In this document: positions 46,697 through 57,400 of the stretch, piece by piece
Layout: every line of letters starts with the position of its first letter
Position numbering within the stretch: position 1 is the first letter of the stretch
Source: Chloroflexaceae bacterium
GTDB lineage: Bacteria; Chloroflexota; Chloroflexia; Chloroflexales; Chloroflexaceae
Direction of reading: 5' to 3'
NCBI GenBank assembly: GCA_028282325.1
Contig: JANQID010000010.1
Span: forward strand, 28,246-92,245
Length of the DNA: 64,000 nt
Translations under genes and position numbers: made by a program
The notes under the pieces: generated by a model
What the model saw: only the letters and a program-made list of their open reading frames with translations
Told to the model about the DNA's origin: nothing
Databases searched by the model: none

Positions 46697-49234
46697 TCAT
46701 CCCTCCAGCCGCACCAGTTGTGTTGTCATTATCGTCTGACCTTCAGGCGTCGTAACCCGCAACCGAAACGTATATTCGCCAGGAGTGAAACCGCCCGCTT
46801 GCCAGATGCCCAGTAATCCGTGTTCGACGCTTTGTATACTCTGGTTGACCACTTGCCATTGTTGCGGGTCGGCGCCGGCGCCGACCTCGAGCGTGAATGG
46901 CCCGCGCGCGATCCCACTAATGAAAACCTGATTGCTGGCGACCACGCCGTTGTCGCTCACCGGGTCGAGTTCGGCGATCGCTTTTTCCGGCTCAGCGGGC
47001 GGCGGGCATGGCTCGGTCGGCGGCTGCGGGATGCCGCTGCGGGCGGCCCAATCGCGAAACTCATCAGGATAGATGGGGTAGGTGACTTCGCGAATCGTAT
47101 CCAATGGCGTATATGAGGCGGCCAGGCATGAGCCGTCATTGCCGACGCGGACGGTTCGATACGTCACATCAATTTCGGTCGGTTCGCTGCCCACGATAAA
47201 CAATTCGCTGATCGGATGTGGGCATGCCTCGCCGGCGCGTCCGCCGGTGTCATCGCAGATTGCCTGCTCGGTGATGCCGTGCGGGCGCGGGAAGGGCTGT
47301 GGCGGGCGATCTTGATGGTAGGCGATCATCAAGTCGCGCCAGATCTCCCCGGCGCCGTTTGCGCCGGCGACTTCTTCCATTGGCGTATTGTCATTGTTGC
47401 CCACCCACACGCCGATTGTCACGTCGGTTGTATATCCTAGCGCCCAAGAGTCGCGCCAGTCGTTGCTGGTGCCGGTTTTCGCTGCGGCGGGGCGTCCGTC
47501 GGGCAGTTCCATAACGTTGCCGCGTCCGAACATATACCAGCGCGCCTGATTATCGCTGAGGATGCTTGTAATCAGGTACGCGATTTGTTCGCCGCGCGCG
47601 CCGAGCGTCTGGCGACCGATTCCCGGCATCGAGAATTCCAACACTTCGCCGCGGTTGTTTTCAACTTTGAGAATGGCGGCTGGCGGTCGATAATAGCCGC
47701 CGTTGCGCAGGGTGTTGTAGGCTGCGCTCAGATCGAGCAAGCGCACTTCGTTGCTCCCCAGCGCCATTGCCAACCCATAGCGCGCCGGATCGTTGAATGT
47801 TGTAATGCCCATCCGGCTGGCAAGCTCGACGAAGTTCTCGATGCCGACGAACTCCAGCGCTTTGACGGCCGGAATGTTTAGCGAGTTGGCCAGAGCCATC
47901 CGCAGCCGTTGGGGGCCGTGCCAACTGTTGTCGTAATTGAACGGCGTGTAGATGCTGCCGTTGGATTGTGTGAACTCGGACGGCGTATCCCAGATGACCG
48001 TTGCGGGAGTCCAGCCGCGTTGCAGCGCCGCTGCGTAGACGAAAGGCTTGAGCGCCGATCCGGGCTGGCGTGGGGCCAGGGCGACGTTGACTTGTCCGTC
48101 GCCGGCGGTATCGTTGTAATCGATGCTGCCAACCATCGCCAGAATCTCTCCATCGGGCGAGAGGATGACCGCGGCAGCATTGTTGGCATTGCGTTCCCGT
48201 AGAGGTGTTTGGCCCTCGCTGCCTTCCATAATGCGCTGGCGGGCAATGCGTTGCGCCTCAGCCTGCCAGTGCAGATCTATGCTGGTGGTGACGCGCAAGC
48301 CGCCGCGATAAAGCATATCCGGGTAGTACTGCTCCAGCAGGTCGCGGACGTAGAACACGAAGTGCGGCGCAACGATATCGGTTGCAGGCGGCGTGAGTTC
48401 GATCGGCTGGCCGAAGATGCTGTCGGCTTGCTGTGGTGTCAGATAGCCATATTTGACCATCAGATCTAGCGTGTGTCGTTGGCGCTTGCGCGCTCCTTCC
48501 AGGTTAGTAAATGGGTTGATCAACGTGGGTAATTGAGGCAAACCGGCCAGCAGAGTCGCCTCGCCATCGCTTAACTCCCAGACATGCTTGCTGAAGTAGG
48601 TTTGCGCGGCGGCTTCTACGCCATAGGCTTGCGCGCCGTAATACACCTCGTTCAGGTAGATGCCCAGAATCTGGTCTTTGCTGTATTCCTGGCTGACGCG
48701 AAACGCCAGAATCGCCTCGCGCAGCTTGCGTTCATAGGTGATTTCGCTGCGTTCTTCCGGTGAGAATAGGATGTTGCGAACAAGCTGCTGGGTGATCGTG
48801 CTGCCGCCGCTGATGATCTCCTGGTTCTGGTAGTTGAGCCAGAATGCCCGCAGAATCCCGCGCATATCGACCCCGGGATTCTCATAAAAACCGGCGTCCT
48901 CGACGGCGATGGTAGCATCCTTGAGCATATGCGGAATCTGATCGAAGGGGATAATCGTGCGCCGCCCGACTTCCGGGCCGACCAACTCGTAGAGCAAGGT
49001 TTTGCCATCACGAGCATAGATGCGGGTGGTCTCGAACGAGCGATACTGGCTGATTTGCTGGGGATCGGGCAAATCCTGTCCGTAGTGATAGTACAACCCC
49101 ATTCCAGCGGCGATCAGCACAAGCACGAAGAGTAACGTCAATTTGACGAAGGCCAGGAAAAGGCGCCAGAGAAAGAGCAGAGGGGTAAGACGACGGCGAC
49201 GGTGTGATGATTTGGGTGCAGGTGTCGTAGACAT
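46697..49234 (-). CDS. Class A penicillin-binding protein (PBP1A-type)
   Basis: About 845 residues from the ATG at 49234. An N-terminal cytoplasmic tail and one membrane helix (LFLAFVKLTLLFVLVLIAAG) are followed by a GT51 transglycosylase domain (AVEDAGFYENPGVD, GGSTITQQLVRN, KLREAILAFRV). A transpeptidase domain has the SxxK in PGSALKPFVY and the KTG triad in AAKTGTSNDWR. A C-terminal ~100-residue beta-rich domain (GEYTFRLRVTTPEGQ) is like that of PBP1C-type proteins. It polymerises and cross-links peptidoglycan. It stands alone between the McrB-type gene and a terminator. Confidence 0.93.
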   Translation of the reverse strand: MSTTPAPKSSHRRRRLTPLLFLWRLFLAFVKLTLLFVLVLIAAGMGLYYHYGQDLPDPQQISQYRSFETTRIYARDGKTLLYELVGPEVGRRTIIPFDQIPHMLKDATIAVEDAGFYENPGVDMRGILRAFWLNYQNQEIISGGSTITQQLVRNILFSPEERSEITYERKLREAILAFRVSQEYSKDQILGIYLNEVYYGAQAYGVEAAAQTYFSKHVWELSDGEATLLAGLPQLPTLINPFTNLEGARKRQRHTLDLMVKYGYLTPQQADSIFGQPIELTPPATDIVAPHFVFYVRDLLEQYYPDMLYRGGLRVTTSIDLHWQAEAQRIARQRIMEGSEGQTPLRERNANNAAAVILSPDGEILAMVGSIDYNDTAGDGQVNVALAPRQPGSALKPFVYAAALQRGWTPATVIWDTPSEFTQSNGSIYTPFNYDNSWHGPQRLRMALANSLNIPAVKALEFVGIENFVELASRMGITTFNDPARYGLAMALGSNEVRLLDLSAAYNTLRNGGYYRPPAAILKVENNRGEVLEFSMPGIGRQTLGARGEQIAYLITSILSDNQARWYMFGRGNVMELPDGRPAAAKTGTSNDWRDSWALGYTTDVTIGVWVGNNDNTPMEEVAGANGAGEIWRDLMIAYHQDRPPQPFPRPHGITEQAICDDTGGRAGEACPHPISELFIVGSEPTEIDVTYRTVRVGNDGSCLAASYTPLDTIREVTYPIYPDEFRDWAARSGIPQPPTEPCPPPAEPEKAIAELDPVSDNGVVASNQVFISGIARGPFTLEVGAGADPQQWQVVNQSIQSVEHGLLGIWQAGGFTPGEYTFRLRVTTPEGQTIMTTQLVRLEG

Positions 49235-49332
49235 CAGATCAACGACCAATCACCGGTGTTTCACTTGAACTATTGCACTCGCCCTCTAATTATAGCATGC
49301 CGCTCATAACATTGTAGACGTTTAACATACAG

Positions 49333-49363
49333 AGGAGCAGGGATAGATATATTCCCTGCTCCT
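49333..49363. terminator. Terminator hairpin after the small membrane protein gene
   Basis: AGGAGCAGGGA and TCCCTGCTCCT form an 11-base-pair stem with a nine-base loop. It lies about 70 bases after the stop at 49431 on the minus strand, before the PBP gene. Confidence 0.7.
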
Positions 49364-49430
49364 GTCTCTGCAATCGCTCTGTAAAAGGCTCAGCTCGGTT
49401 TACGACCGAGTTGCGTCATATCAGTTGCTC

Positions 49431-49856
49431 TTACAACCGGACGGTCTCGCCGGTTGCGGGCTTCTCTTCCTCGACGATCGACACGTTTGTAGACGCAGGC
49501 GCACTCGTATTCACAGCCGCCTTGGCGCGGAAGTTGCGCACGCGGGTGATTGCGTTCTGAACGCGGACATCGGCGTTTTGCTCGTGGCCGCGTAGTAGCA
49601 GGCTTGCGCCGCCGAGCAGTAATACGCCGGGGAATATAAAGTCGATAAGGTAGAGCAGGGCCAGACCAAGGCCCCACAGGCCGCCCTGTACCGCCTCGCC
49701 CATACGTCCGGCCTTATGTTGGCGCTGGTAGATGTAGACGCCGGCGCCGCCGAGCAGCAATGCGGGGAGCAGCCACCACAACCGGAAGATAGCGAACATA
49801 CCCAGAGCAATAAGCAAGATGCCGATAAATTTGGTCTGGTTGCGATTGAAGTTCAT
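49431..49856 (-). CDS. Small membrane protein
   Basis: About 141 residues from the ATG at 49856, chosen for the GGAG eight bases upstream. Two or three hydrophobic segments (GILLIALGMFAIFRLWWLLP, LALLYLIDFIFPGVLLLGG) are followed by a soluble tail with an Ala/Thr/Pro-rich end. This arrangement resembles DUF5668/LiaF-type small membrane proteins, but no motif proves that. A second small hairpin follows the stop. It is likely transcribed alone. Confidence 0.65.
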   Translation of the reverse strand: MNFNRNQTKFIGILLIALGMFAIFRLWWLLPALLLGGAGVYIYQRQHKAGRMGEAVQGGLWGLGLALLYLIDFIFPGVLLLGGASLLLRGHEQNADVRVQNAITRVRNFRAKAAVNTSAPASTNVSIVEEEKPATGETVRL

Positions 49857-50083
49857 TATGGTCTCCTTGTGGGTAATCATTCCATTCTATGTATACGGTT
49901 CTGTTCTTGCCTGCCCATAATACGCCGGGCGGTTGGAGAATGTTGCAACCTCTGCGTTTGTGTATGGACGCTCTGCGGGCGGCATGGTATTATCCGCGCA
50001 AGAAATAGGCAACCCCGTGAATATGGCAATTGAACGCGCGTGATGCTTGCCGGATCGCGCGCTGCATACTGGGAGAGTGATCT

Positions 50084-51307
50084 ATGCGCGATACTTATGC
50101 TGCCGAGCGCGTGCACGGCTTTGGTACGACGATTTTCAGCGAAATTACCACCCTGGCGATCCAACACGGTGCGATCAATCTCGGACAGGGCTTCCCTGAC
50201 TTCGCCGGCCCGGAGTGGGTCAAACAGGCCGCTGCCGATGCGATCGCCGCCGATCTGAATCAGTATGCGCCGGGTATTGGCTTGCCGCGCCTGCGCAACG
50301 CGATTGCCGTGCATTGGGCGCGCAACGGCTGGCGCGAGATCGACCCCGATCGCGAGGTGACGATTACCAGCGGTGCGACCGAGGCGTTGTTCGGCGCGCT
50401 GATGGCTCTGGTGAATCCGGGCGACGAGGTGATCTGCTTTGAGCCATTCTATGATGCCTACGTCCCCGACATCACGATGGCTGGCGGCGTTCCACGTTTT
50501 GTTCGTCTGTATCCGCCGGTCGGCGGTGGTGTCGCTGATGCGCGGGCGGCTTCGTGGCGGTTCGATCACGATGAATTGGCGGCGGCATTCACTCAGCGCA
50601 CTCGTGCGATCATCGTCAATACCCCGCATAATCCTACCGGGAAAGTTTTTACCCGCGCCGAGTTAGAGTACATCGCCAGGCTATGTCAGGAGCATGATGT
50701 TGTTGCGATCACCGACGAGGTGTACGACCAGATGGTCTATGATGATGTAGAGCATGTGCTCCTCGCGACACTGCCGGATATGTGGAAGCGCACGCTCACG
50801 ATCAATAGCAGCGGCAAGACCTTTAGCCTGACCGGCTGGAAGATCGGTTATGCGATTGGCGCTCCGCATTTGACCTGGGCTCTGCGTCAGGCGCATCAAT
50901 GGATTACCTTCGCCACGGCTACGCCGTTGCAAGCTGCGCTCGCCGTCGGTTTGGAGACGGCGCCTGAGCGTGGTTACTACGCCGAGTTGCGCGCCGATTA
51001 CCGGGAGCGACGGAATCTGCTTACGCAAGTGTTAGGTGATGCTGGACTGCCGACGTTGCCGGTTGAGGGCAGCTATTTCATTATGGCGGATATTAGCAAT
51101 ACGGGCTTTGCCAGCGACGCCGAATTCTGTCTCTGGTTGACGCGCGAGATTGGCGTGGCGGCAATTCCGCCGTCATCGTTTTACGCCGACCATACCGATC
51201 TGCCCTTGTTGGCGCGCTTTTGCTTCGCCAAGCGTCTGGAGACGCTTCAGGCCGCGTCTGAGCGCCTGAAACGATTGGGTGACGCCAGTCGCGTTCTGGG
51301 TTGCTGA
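50084..51307 (+). CDS. Class I/II pyridoxal-phosphate aminotransferase
   Basis: A 407-residue fold-type I enzyme. The PLP lysine is Lys245 in NSSGKTFSLTGWKIG; TPHNPTGKVF is the conserved substrate/PLP-binding stretch and ITDEVYDQMVYD carries the PLP aspartate and tyrosine. The N-terminal LGQGFPDF and QYAPGIGLPRLR fit the kynurenine/methionine aminotransferase (YbdL-like) group. The exact amino acid substrate is not predictable. A GGGAGA site lies upstream. The PfkB gene follows within 50 bases, so the two probably share a transcript. Confidence 0.9.
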   Translation: MRDTYAAERVHGFGTTIFSEITTLAIQHGAINLGQGFPDFAGPEWVKQAAADAIAADLNQYAPGIGLPRLRNAIAVHWARNGWREIDPDREVTITSGATEALFGALMALVNPGDEVICFEPFYDAYVPDITMAGGVPRFVRLYPPVGGGVADARAASWRFDHDELAAAFTQRTRAIIVNTPHNPTGKVFTRAELEYIARLCQEHDVVAITDEVYDQMVYDDVEHVLLATLPDMWKRTLTINSSGKTFSLTGWKIGYAIGAPHLTWALRQAHQWITFATATPLQAALAVGLETAPERGYYAELRADYRERRNLLTQVLGDAGLPTLPVEGSYFIMADISNTGFASDAEFCLWLTREIGVAAIPPSSFYADHTDLPLLARFCFAKRLETLQAASERLKRLGDASRVLGC

Positions 51308-51352
51308 AGATTGTCGGCAGCCTCTATCACGATACACGATAAAGGAAAAGCT

Positions 51353-52252
51353 ATGACGAGGCGGTTTGATGTCATTGGGTTGGGCGTTGCAACGTGGGAT
51401 TTTATCGGCGTCGCGGCGGGCGATCCGATACTGGGGTCGAAACAAGCGTTGGCTCGTTGGATTGAGATGGGCGGCGGGCCGGTGGCTACGGCGCTGGTGA
51501 CGTTGGCGCGTTTCGGCGTTCCGGTGTGTATGGCGGGCGCAGTGGGCGACGATGGCTATGGCGAACGCATCATCGCGGAATTGCAGCATGAGGGCGTTGC
51601 CGTCGAGGGTATGCAGGTGCGTCCGGGCGGTTCGCACATCGCCTTTGTGCTGGCCGAACCGGGACGTGACCGCCGCACCGTCTGGTGGCACAACGATCGT
51701 TCGGTGCTAGATCATATCGATCTTGATCCGGATCTGTTGAAAGCTGCGCGCATACTCCATATCGACACGCATATGCCCGAAGTGGCCCTGAAGGCAGCCC
51801 GGGTGATGCGCGAGGCGGGCGGTATGGTGATGATCGATTCCGAGCGTATGAAGGAAAGCACGCTGGCGTTGCTGCCGTACTGCGATGTGCAAATCGTCTC
51901 CGAGCGCTTTGGACGTGAGTCGACTGGCGAGGCGGAACCGGCCCGGTCGGCGCTCGTATTGCACGAGCGCTATGGTGCAATCGTAACGGTGACAGCCGGC
52001 GAGCGAGGGAGTTGGTGCGTTGCTCCAGGCGAGGCGTTTCACACTCCGGCTTTCGCTGTCGAGGTGCAAGATACCACCGGTGCGGGCGATGTATTTCACG
52101 GCGGTTTTTTGTATGGCTTGCTTCAAGGCTGGCCCTTGCCCAAGGTCGCACGTTTCGCCAGTGCGACAGCCGCCCTGAAATGTCGCGCGTTTGGTGGGCG
52201 GGCAGGGCTGCCGCGTCTCGATGACGTACTGGCGTTGATGGAGCAAGCCTGA
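51353..52252 (+). CDS. PfkB-family sugar kinase
   Basis: A 299-residue ribokinase-like enzyme from the ATG at 51353, with an AAAGGA ribosome site. The first signature is MGGGPVATALVTLARFG and the second is DTTGAGDVFHGGFLYG, carrying the catalytic base aspartate. The sugar cannot be assigned (ribose, fructose 1-phosphate-like or 2-keto-sugars are all possible). It follows the aminotransferase gene by about 50 bases. The next gene, rodA/ftsW, is on the other strand. Confidence 0.9.
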   Translation: MTRRFDVIGLGVATWDFIGVAAGDPILGSKQALARWIEMGGGPVATALVTLARFGVPVCMAGAVGDDGYGERIIAELQHEGVAVEGMQVRPGGSHIAFVLAEPGRDRRTVWWHNDRSVLDHIDLDPDLLKAARILHIDTHMPEVALKAARVMREAGGMVMIDSERMKESTLALLPYCDVQIVSERFGRESTGEAEPARSALVLHERYGAIVTVTAGERGSWCVAPGEAFHTPAFAVEVQDTTGAGDVFHGGFLYGLLQGWPLPKVARFASATAALKCRAFGGRAGLPRLDDVLALMEQA

Positions 52253-52326
52253 GCATCACTGCCAGATGATGAGTCGGGCTGTCAGATTGGAAGCGGCGTG
52301 AATTGAATTTGGCGTCGAACGGGCGA

Positions 52327-53448
52327 TCAGAACGCGATTTTTCGCCAGCGCATAGAGATGCTTTCGAGCAGGCCCATCGCCGCAAGGCATGTGATTGTGA
52401 ACGTCCCGCCGTAGGAGATAAACGGCAGCGGGATGCCGGTTACTGGCATCAAGCTTGTAGCAACGCCAATATTAATGAGTACATGTAACAGGATCATCGC
52501 AAAGATGCCGACTGCGATAAGGCGGCCAAACATATCGCGCGCGCGTTTGGCGATGGAGACTGCTAGCCAGAGCAGCAGGCCCTGAAAGAGGAGCAGGACT
52601 GCCCCGCCGATGAAACCGAGTTCTTCGGCGATTACTGCGAAAATGAAGTCGGAATACTGGACTGGAATGTAGTTGCCCTGACTGAATGGCCCGTTTGTAA
52701 GTCCTGTCCCAAAAAGACCGCCCGAACTGATCGCATTCATTGACTGCTGAATATTGTATCCCTCGTTCGGATCGATTTTGGATGGATCGGTCAACATCCA
52801 ATAGAACGTCAACATACGCGTGCGCTGTTCTTCATCGAGCGCTTCCCATCCGACGAACGCCACAGGTATTGCCAGAAATGCCAGCACGAGCAGTTGTTGC
52901 CAGCGCATGCCGGCAGTCCATGCCATTACCAGCCAGATTCCGCCGAACACCATTGCGGTGCCGAAGTCGGGCTGGAGGAGTACGAGCCCCAGTGGAATGG
53001 CGGTGATAAGCAAACTGCCAGCCTGAATCATCCAACTGCTGGCGCGATCTTCAAAGTGCGCCCAATATGCGGCGAGGGAAATCACGATGAAGAGCTTGGC
53101 CATCTCTGAAGGTTGGATCGTTCGGGCGCCGATCACCAGCCAGCTCTGAGCTCCCTCGCTGATCCGTCCGATCAACAGCACAGTAATCAGCAGAATGACA
53201 GTGATAATAAAGATGGGGCGCGCCAGGCTGGAAAAGAGTCGATAATCAATGAGCGCCATAAGCGCCATAACGATCAGCCCGGAGACAACATTGGCAATAT
53301 GTCGTGGAAACAGCGCCTGGAAGGATGTTCCATATGCAGTTACTGCATTCAGCGTAGCGCTATAGACGCTGATGATGCCAATACTCAGCAGGGCGATAAT
53401 GCAGCCAAGCAGAAACAGATCAAAATCACGCCAGAGTTTTTGTTCCAT
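52327..53448 (-). CDS. RodA/FtsW-type peptidoglycan polymerase
   Basis: About 373 residues from the ATG at 53448. A SEDS-family membrane protein with ten or so hydrophobic segments, the conserved QPSEMAKL loop, the catalytic-site region LLQPDFGTA, and ISSGGLFGTGL and YSDFIFAVIAEELGF. It ends PFISYGGTF. It polymerises glycan strands with a class B PBP in elongation or division. The absence of an adjacent mreB or pbp2 leaves RodA versus FtsW open; RodA-like is likelier from the QPDFGTA region. It follows ndk by about 80 bases. Confidence 0.9.
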   Translation of the reverse strand: MEQKLWRDFDLFLLGCIIALLSIGIISVYSATLNAVTAYGTSFQALFPRHIANVVSGLIVMALMALIDYRLFSSLARPIFIITVILLITVLLIGRISEGAQSWLVIGARTIQPSEMAKLFIVISLAAYWAHFEDRASSWMIQAGSLLITAIPLGLVLLQPDFGTAMVFGGIWLVMAWTAGMRWQQLLVLAFLAIPVAFVGWEALDEEQRTRMLTFYWMLTDPSKIDPNEGYNIQQSMNAISSGGLFGTGLTNGPFSQGNYIPVQYSDFIFAVIAEELGFIGGAVLLLFQGLLLWLAVSIAKRARDMFGRLIAVGIFAMILLHVLINIGVATSLMPVTGIPLPFISYGGTFTITCLAAMGLLESISMRWRKIAF

Positions 53449-53530
53449 TGTCAAGTGTATGGCGGCAGCTTACGTGCAGACGCCCCGCTCTAACAGCGAG
53501 GCGTCCGAGGATTTTAACATGCGCAGGCGT

Positions 53531-53980
53531 CTACTCGTAGATCCAGGCGTCGGTGCTGCGCTCCCAGTCGACCAATTCTTCAGTTTGGAAAAAGAGTTTG
53601 ACTTCAGCTTCCCCATTTTCTGGCGAGTCTGATGCGTGGATCAAGTTGCGTCCGATCTCCACGGCAAAGTCGCCGCGAATAGTGCCCGCCGCTGCATTTG
53701 ACGGATTCGTCGCGCCAACGGTGTTGCGCACCATCTGGATAACGCCATTCCCGCCGATGACCGCAACAACAACAGGGCCGGAAGTGATATACTCGACCAG
53801 GCTGGCGAAGAAAGGTTTGCCTTCATGTACAGCATAATGCCGGCGAGCTAACGCATCATCGATGCGCATCAGCTTCATTCCCAGCAACTTCAACCCTCGC
53901 TGCTCAAGACGGCTCAGGATCGGGCCAATCAAACCGCGTTGCACAGCATCAGGCTTTAAGATAATTAGTGATCGCTCCAT
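53531..53980 (-). CDS. ndk: Nucleoside diphosphate kinase
   Basis: A 149-residue enzyme that balances nucleoside triphosphates through a phosphohistidine. The active histidine is His115 in NLIHASDSPENG. The N-terminal RSLIILKPDAVQRGLIG and the GTIRGDFAVEIGRN block are classic. A GAGG ribosome site precedes the start. It lies between the roadblock gene and rodA/ftsW on the same strand. The length is normal. Confidence 0.97.
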   Translation of the reverse strand: MERSLIILKPDAVQRGLIGPILSRLEQRGLKLLGMKLMRIDDALARRHYAVHEGKPFFASLVEYITSGPVVVAVIGGNGVIQMVRNTVGATNPSNAAAGTIRGDFAVEIGRNLIHASDSPENGEAEVKLFFQTEELVDWERSTDAWIYE

Positions 53981-54008
53981 AAGTGAGCCTCAAACCCTCT
54001 CAGTTACA

Positions 54009-54356
54009 TTAAATTGGTACCGCCTCACCGATCCGTTTGGCAGCGCGACGCATCTCCATCTTTACTAGACCGAGATTGACCGTACGCTGTGTAATCACCA
54101 CCAGAATAAGATCTTTTGCTTCGAGGACCAGGATTGAACCGTCTTTGGCATCAATAATAGCATCAACAAGTGAACCTACTCCGATTTGCTTCGTTGCTTT
54201 GTCAATCTCGCCAAAGACGGCTGCTGCCATTGCGCCGAGCATCTCGGCGTCTTCTTCGTCGAGCAACGTGCTTGCGACCACAAGCCCGTCTTTGCCAACG
54301 AGTAGACTTCCAATGACCCCTTCGACCCGGATCAGACTCTCAACGATCCGCCGCAT
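54009..54356 (-). CDS. Roadblock/LC7-domain protein
   Basis: A 115-residue single roadblock/LC7 domain (VEGVIGSLLVGKDGLVVAST, LGAMAAAVFGEIDKATKQI, GSILVLEAKDLILVVITQ). In bacteria such proteins regulate small GTPases, as MglB does for MglA in gliding, or act as scaffolds. No mglA-like GTPase is in the window. It follows the 1340-residue repeat protein by 47 bases and precedes ndk by about 30, all on one strand, so these genes are probably co-transcribed. Confidence 0.88.
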   Translation of the reverse strand: MRRIVESLIRVEGVIGSLLVGKDGLVVASTLLDEEDAEMLGAMAAAVFGEIDKATKQIGVGSLVDAIIDAKDGSILVLEAKDLILVVITQRTVNLGLVKMEMRRAAKRIGEAVPI

Positions 54357-54403
54357 AGACTGACCTTTCGTATTATCGTTATAGGGCCGGGAGCAAATTA
54401 TAG

Positions 54404-57400
54404 CTATCCGGCGAATGTATGACTATATGCATCGATTGCTTCACGGAACCGGTTTTGTTTAGAGTAGGCGTCGCCTAGCATGCGATACAACTGACGCAGA
54501 ATCGATGGGTCTTCAACATCGGCGACCAATTCTTCGATTTCCTCGACTATCTGGTCTACGAGTTGCCCCTCTTTGATCATATGCTTGTATTGCCACATCA
54601 TCAGATCATAACGTCCAGTTTGCCCGCCAATGCGCGCGACAGATAGCCCTAGCGCATGATTCTCCGGTTCGGCTTCAAGTTGATTCAAGTAGGCATCGAG
54701 CATCTCATCGCCGGTTGGCACGAATTCAGCCAACGATTTGATCTTGGCTTTGCCAGACGTAGTACGGGCAGATAAACTTGCTCGCGGCGCTTCGCGTTGC
54801 GGCCGCGTCTCTGCGCGTTTCTCATCACGCGGCGGTCGTGATGTGCCGGTGCTGGGCGTCTCGCGTTGCGCCGGAGGTTCCGGCGGCGTGGGGCGACGTT
54901 GCGCTGGCGCCGATTCTTCCGGCTTTTGGACTATCTCCGGTTGCGCTGTTGGCGTTGATATGTTCCAGACATTGTCGAGCGATTCGAGCGATTCGGGAAC
55001 AAACGCGGCGTCTTCAGGTGAAAGCGGCTTGGGCTCCTCAGGCGGCCGCGGCGTCGTGCGTTTGGCCGGGGCAATCGCTTCTGCTGGCTGTTGATCGACA
55101 ATATCAAAGTCAAACTCATCAATATCACCACTCGGTGTTGCTGGAGTTGATGGTTGTTGCGTTCGGTCGGTTTTAGTCTCAGCTTTCAATTTTGCCGCAG
55201 CTGACTCGATGGCTTCAATCTCTTCTGCGCTCAGTTTCAGCCCTTTCCGATGGGGCGTTTCAGTATCTTCAGGCTTTTCTGTCTGTACAGGCTCTGGGGC
55301 GCTTTCTGGCGGAGCTATATCAGCGCTCGCCGCATTAAGCGCGGCGGTCTCTTCCTCGCTTAGGCCAAGCTCAGCGAGCGTCAGCGGCTTGATTTCAGGT
55401 TCTTCCTCTTCGGCAATATCTGTCGGTGGGCCGGAGACCGCGCTGTCCAGGCCAAGCTCGGAGATTTCTTGTTCACTGAGGCCAAGATCATCCAGTGAGA
55501 AGGGAGTAAGATCGGGTTCGACTTCCGCTGCTGGCGGAGTATATGGCGTGGTGGCTTGCGGCGCTGGCGTTTCTTCAATGAGCTCTGCACTTGCCTCCAC
55601 TGATTCTTCTTCAGCTTCCAGATCGATGATCTCGTTGCCGTCGCGAAGTTCGATCCCGGCGCGATGAATGGCCCAAGCAATTTCTTCAATACGCTCCGCT
55701 TCAGATTCAGGATCGCTCACTACCCCGATAATGTCGGTAAGGTCGACAAATCCCTGATCTTGGCCAAGGTGCAGCAGTCTTTCGAGAGCCTCTTCTTCTT
55801 GTGATAGCGAAGCTAGAGGCCCGGTGCCGATGCGTTGTACATCTGTCTGTGACTTAGAGGTCTCTTGCTCGGTCAGTATCTGTTCAAATTCGCCCAGGTG
55901 CAAATTCTCGAGCTCTTCTTTGGTGAGTCCGAGTCGGCGTTCTTCCGAATCGGGTGAGGCGATCGAGCCTAAGGACAGCCCTTCATCGCCAAAATCGAGA
56001 TCGTCAAATGAGAAAGGTTGAAGTCCCTCTTCGCTGAAATCTGGCAAAGCTTCGCCTCTTGCTTTGGGCGTTTCAGGCGCGGGCGCATCGGCTTCATCGA
56101 GGCCAAGGGAGGCGATTTCGTCGTCGGAGAGGCCGAGTTCGGCGAGGGAGAGGGGTTTGATTTCGGGCTCTTCCTCGGCGATTGGCGGCGCTTCAGGCGC
56201 AGACGCGGCGGCTTCATCGAAGCTAAGGGAGGCGATTTCGTCGTCGGAGAGGCCGAGTTCGGCGAGAGAGAGGGGTTTGATTTCGGGCTCTTCCTCGGCG
56301 GCAAATTCGGGCTTTGGCGTTTCAGCTGATAGCTCCGGCGATTCTGCGACGATGTCGCTCTCAATGGCAACTTCGTCATCGCGGAGCGAAACATTATCAC
56401 CAGAGAAGAATGCTAGACCTCCGATATCCATGTCTTCTGAAGATGCTGCTGGCAACGGCAAAGCTTCATCAGCATCGATCTCATCATCAGCTTCAATCTG
56501 CTCGCGACGTTTTTTCAGCTTGGCGAAGATCGAAGGCTCTTGCTCGTTGCTTGCGGACTCCTGGCGTAAGAAGTCTGGTTGCTGTTTTGCGGAAGGCTCT
56601 TGCCAGCTATAGGTTTTGGTATGATCAATAGCGTCGATCTCGCCAGGCAGCGGCAGCCCTATATCCGTACTTGAAGGGGGTGCGGACGTCGCTTCATCCG
56701 TATTTTCAAGCGAAAACGGTTGGAGAGATGGCGGAAGCGAGCCGGAATTCAGCGACTCTATCTGGTCAAGATCAAGCGACTCAAGGGAGAATGGCTGTAC
56801 ATTGCCCAATGTGTCCTGATCAACTCCAACATCTGAAACGTTGGTTTGCGTTTGAGAGGAGTCTACAATTGACCAATCGAAAGGTTCAATGCCCAGCAGA
56901 TCTTCGTCTGCAGAGCCTTGCGAAGCAACAGTTTCAGCTGGCTGATCTGGTTCTTGAAATCCAGTTAAGTCCTCGTTGGGCAGCCCAATATCATCCAGAG
57001 AGAAGGGTTGTGGCTCTGCTTCTGTAGAATCGGGAGACGCCGGCTGCATCGAGGCTTTATCTATTTCTGCGCGTGAGTCGAGGGATTCGGCGTCAATTTG
57101 ATCATTCGAAGATACGCCGGTTTCAGAGAGCGAGTCAAGGGCGCTGATCTCTTCTTCGGAAAGTCCGAGGTCTTGCAGGGAGAATGGTTTGAGATCGGCT
57201 TCATCACTGGCGGCGGCGGGAATAGTGGTTTCAAGCGATTCGGGTTTCTCAGAGGTTTCAGATGTCTCGTGGATCGCGGTGATTTCATCTGCAGTGAGAC
57301 CAAGATCTTCGAGCGAGAACGGCTTCAGATCGGGTTCTTCGAGATCGACGTCCGGCGCTTTGGCAGGCCCAGCGGAAGCTGCGCTGCCTGAAGGCTGTTG

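Noticed and set aside
45543..46700. 385-residue minus-strand frame opposite the McrB-type gene
   Set aside because: Shadow; contains none of the features of a real protein and overlaps Walker motifs of the opposite gene.
49392..49410. Second terminator hairpin after the small membrane protein gene
   Set aside because: Only a six-base-pair stem with few T residues; the 11-base-pair hairpin at 49333 is much stronger.
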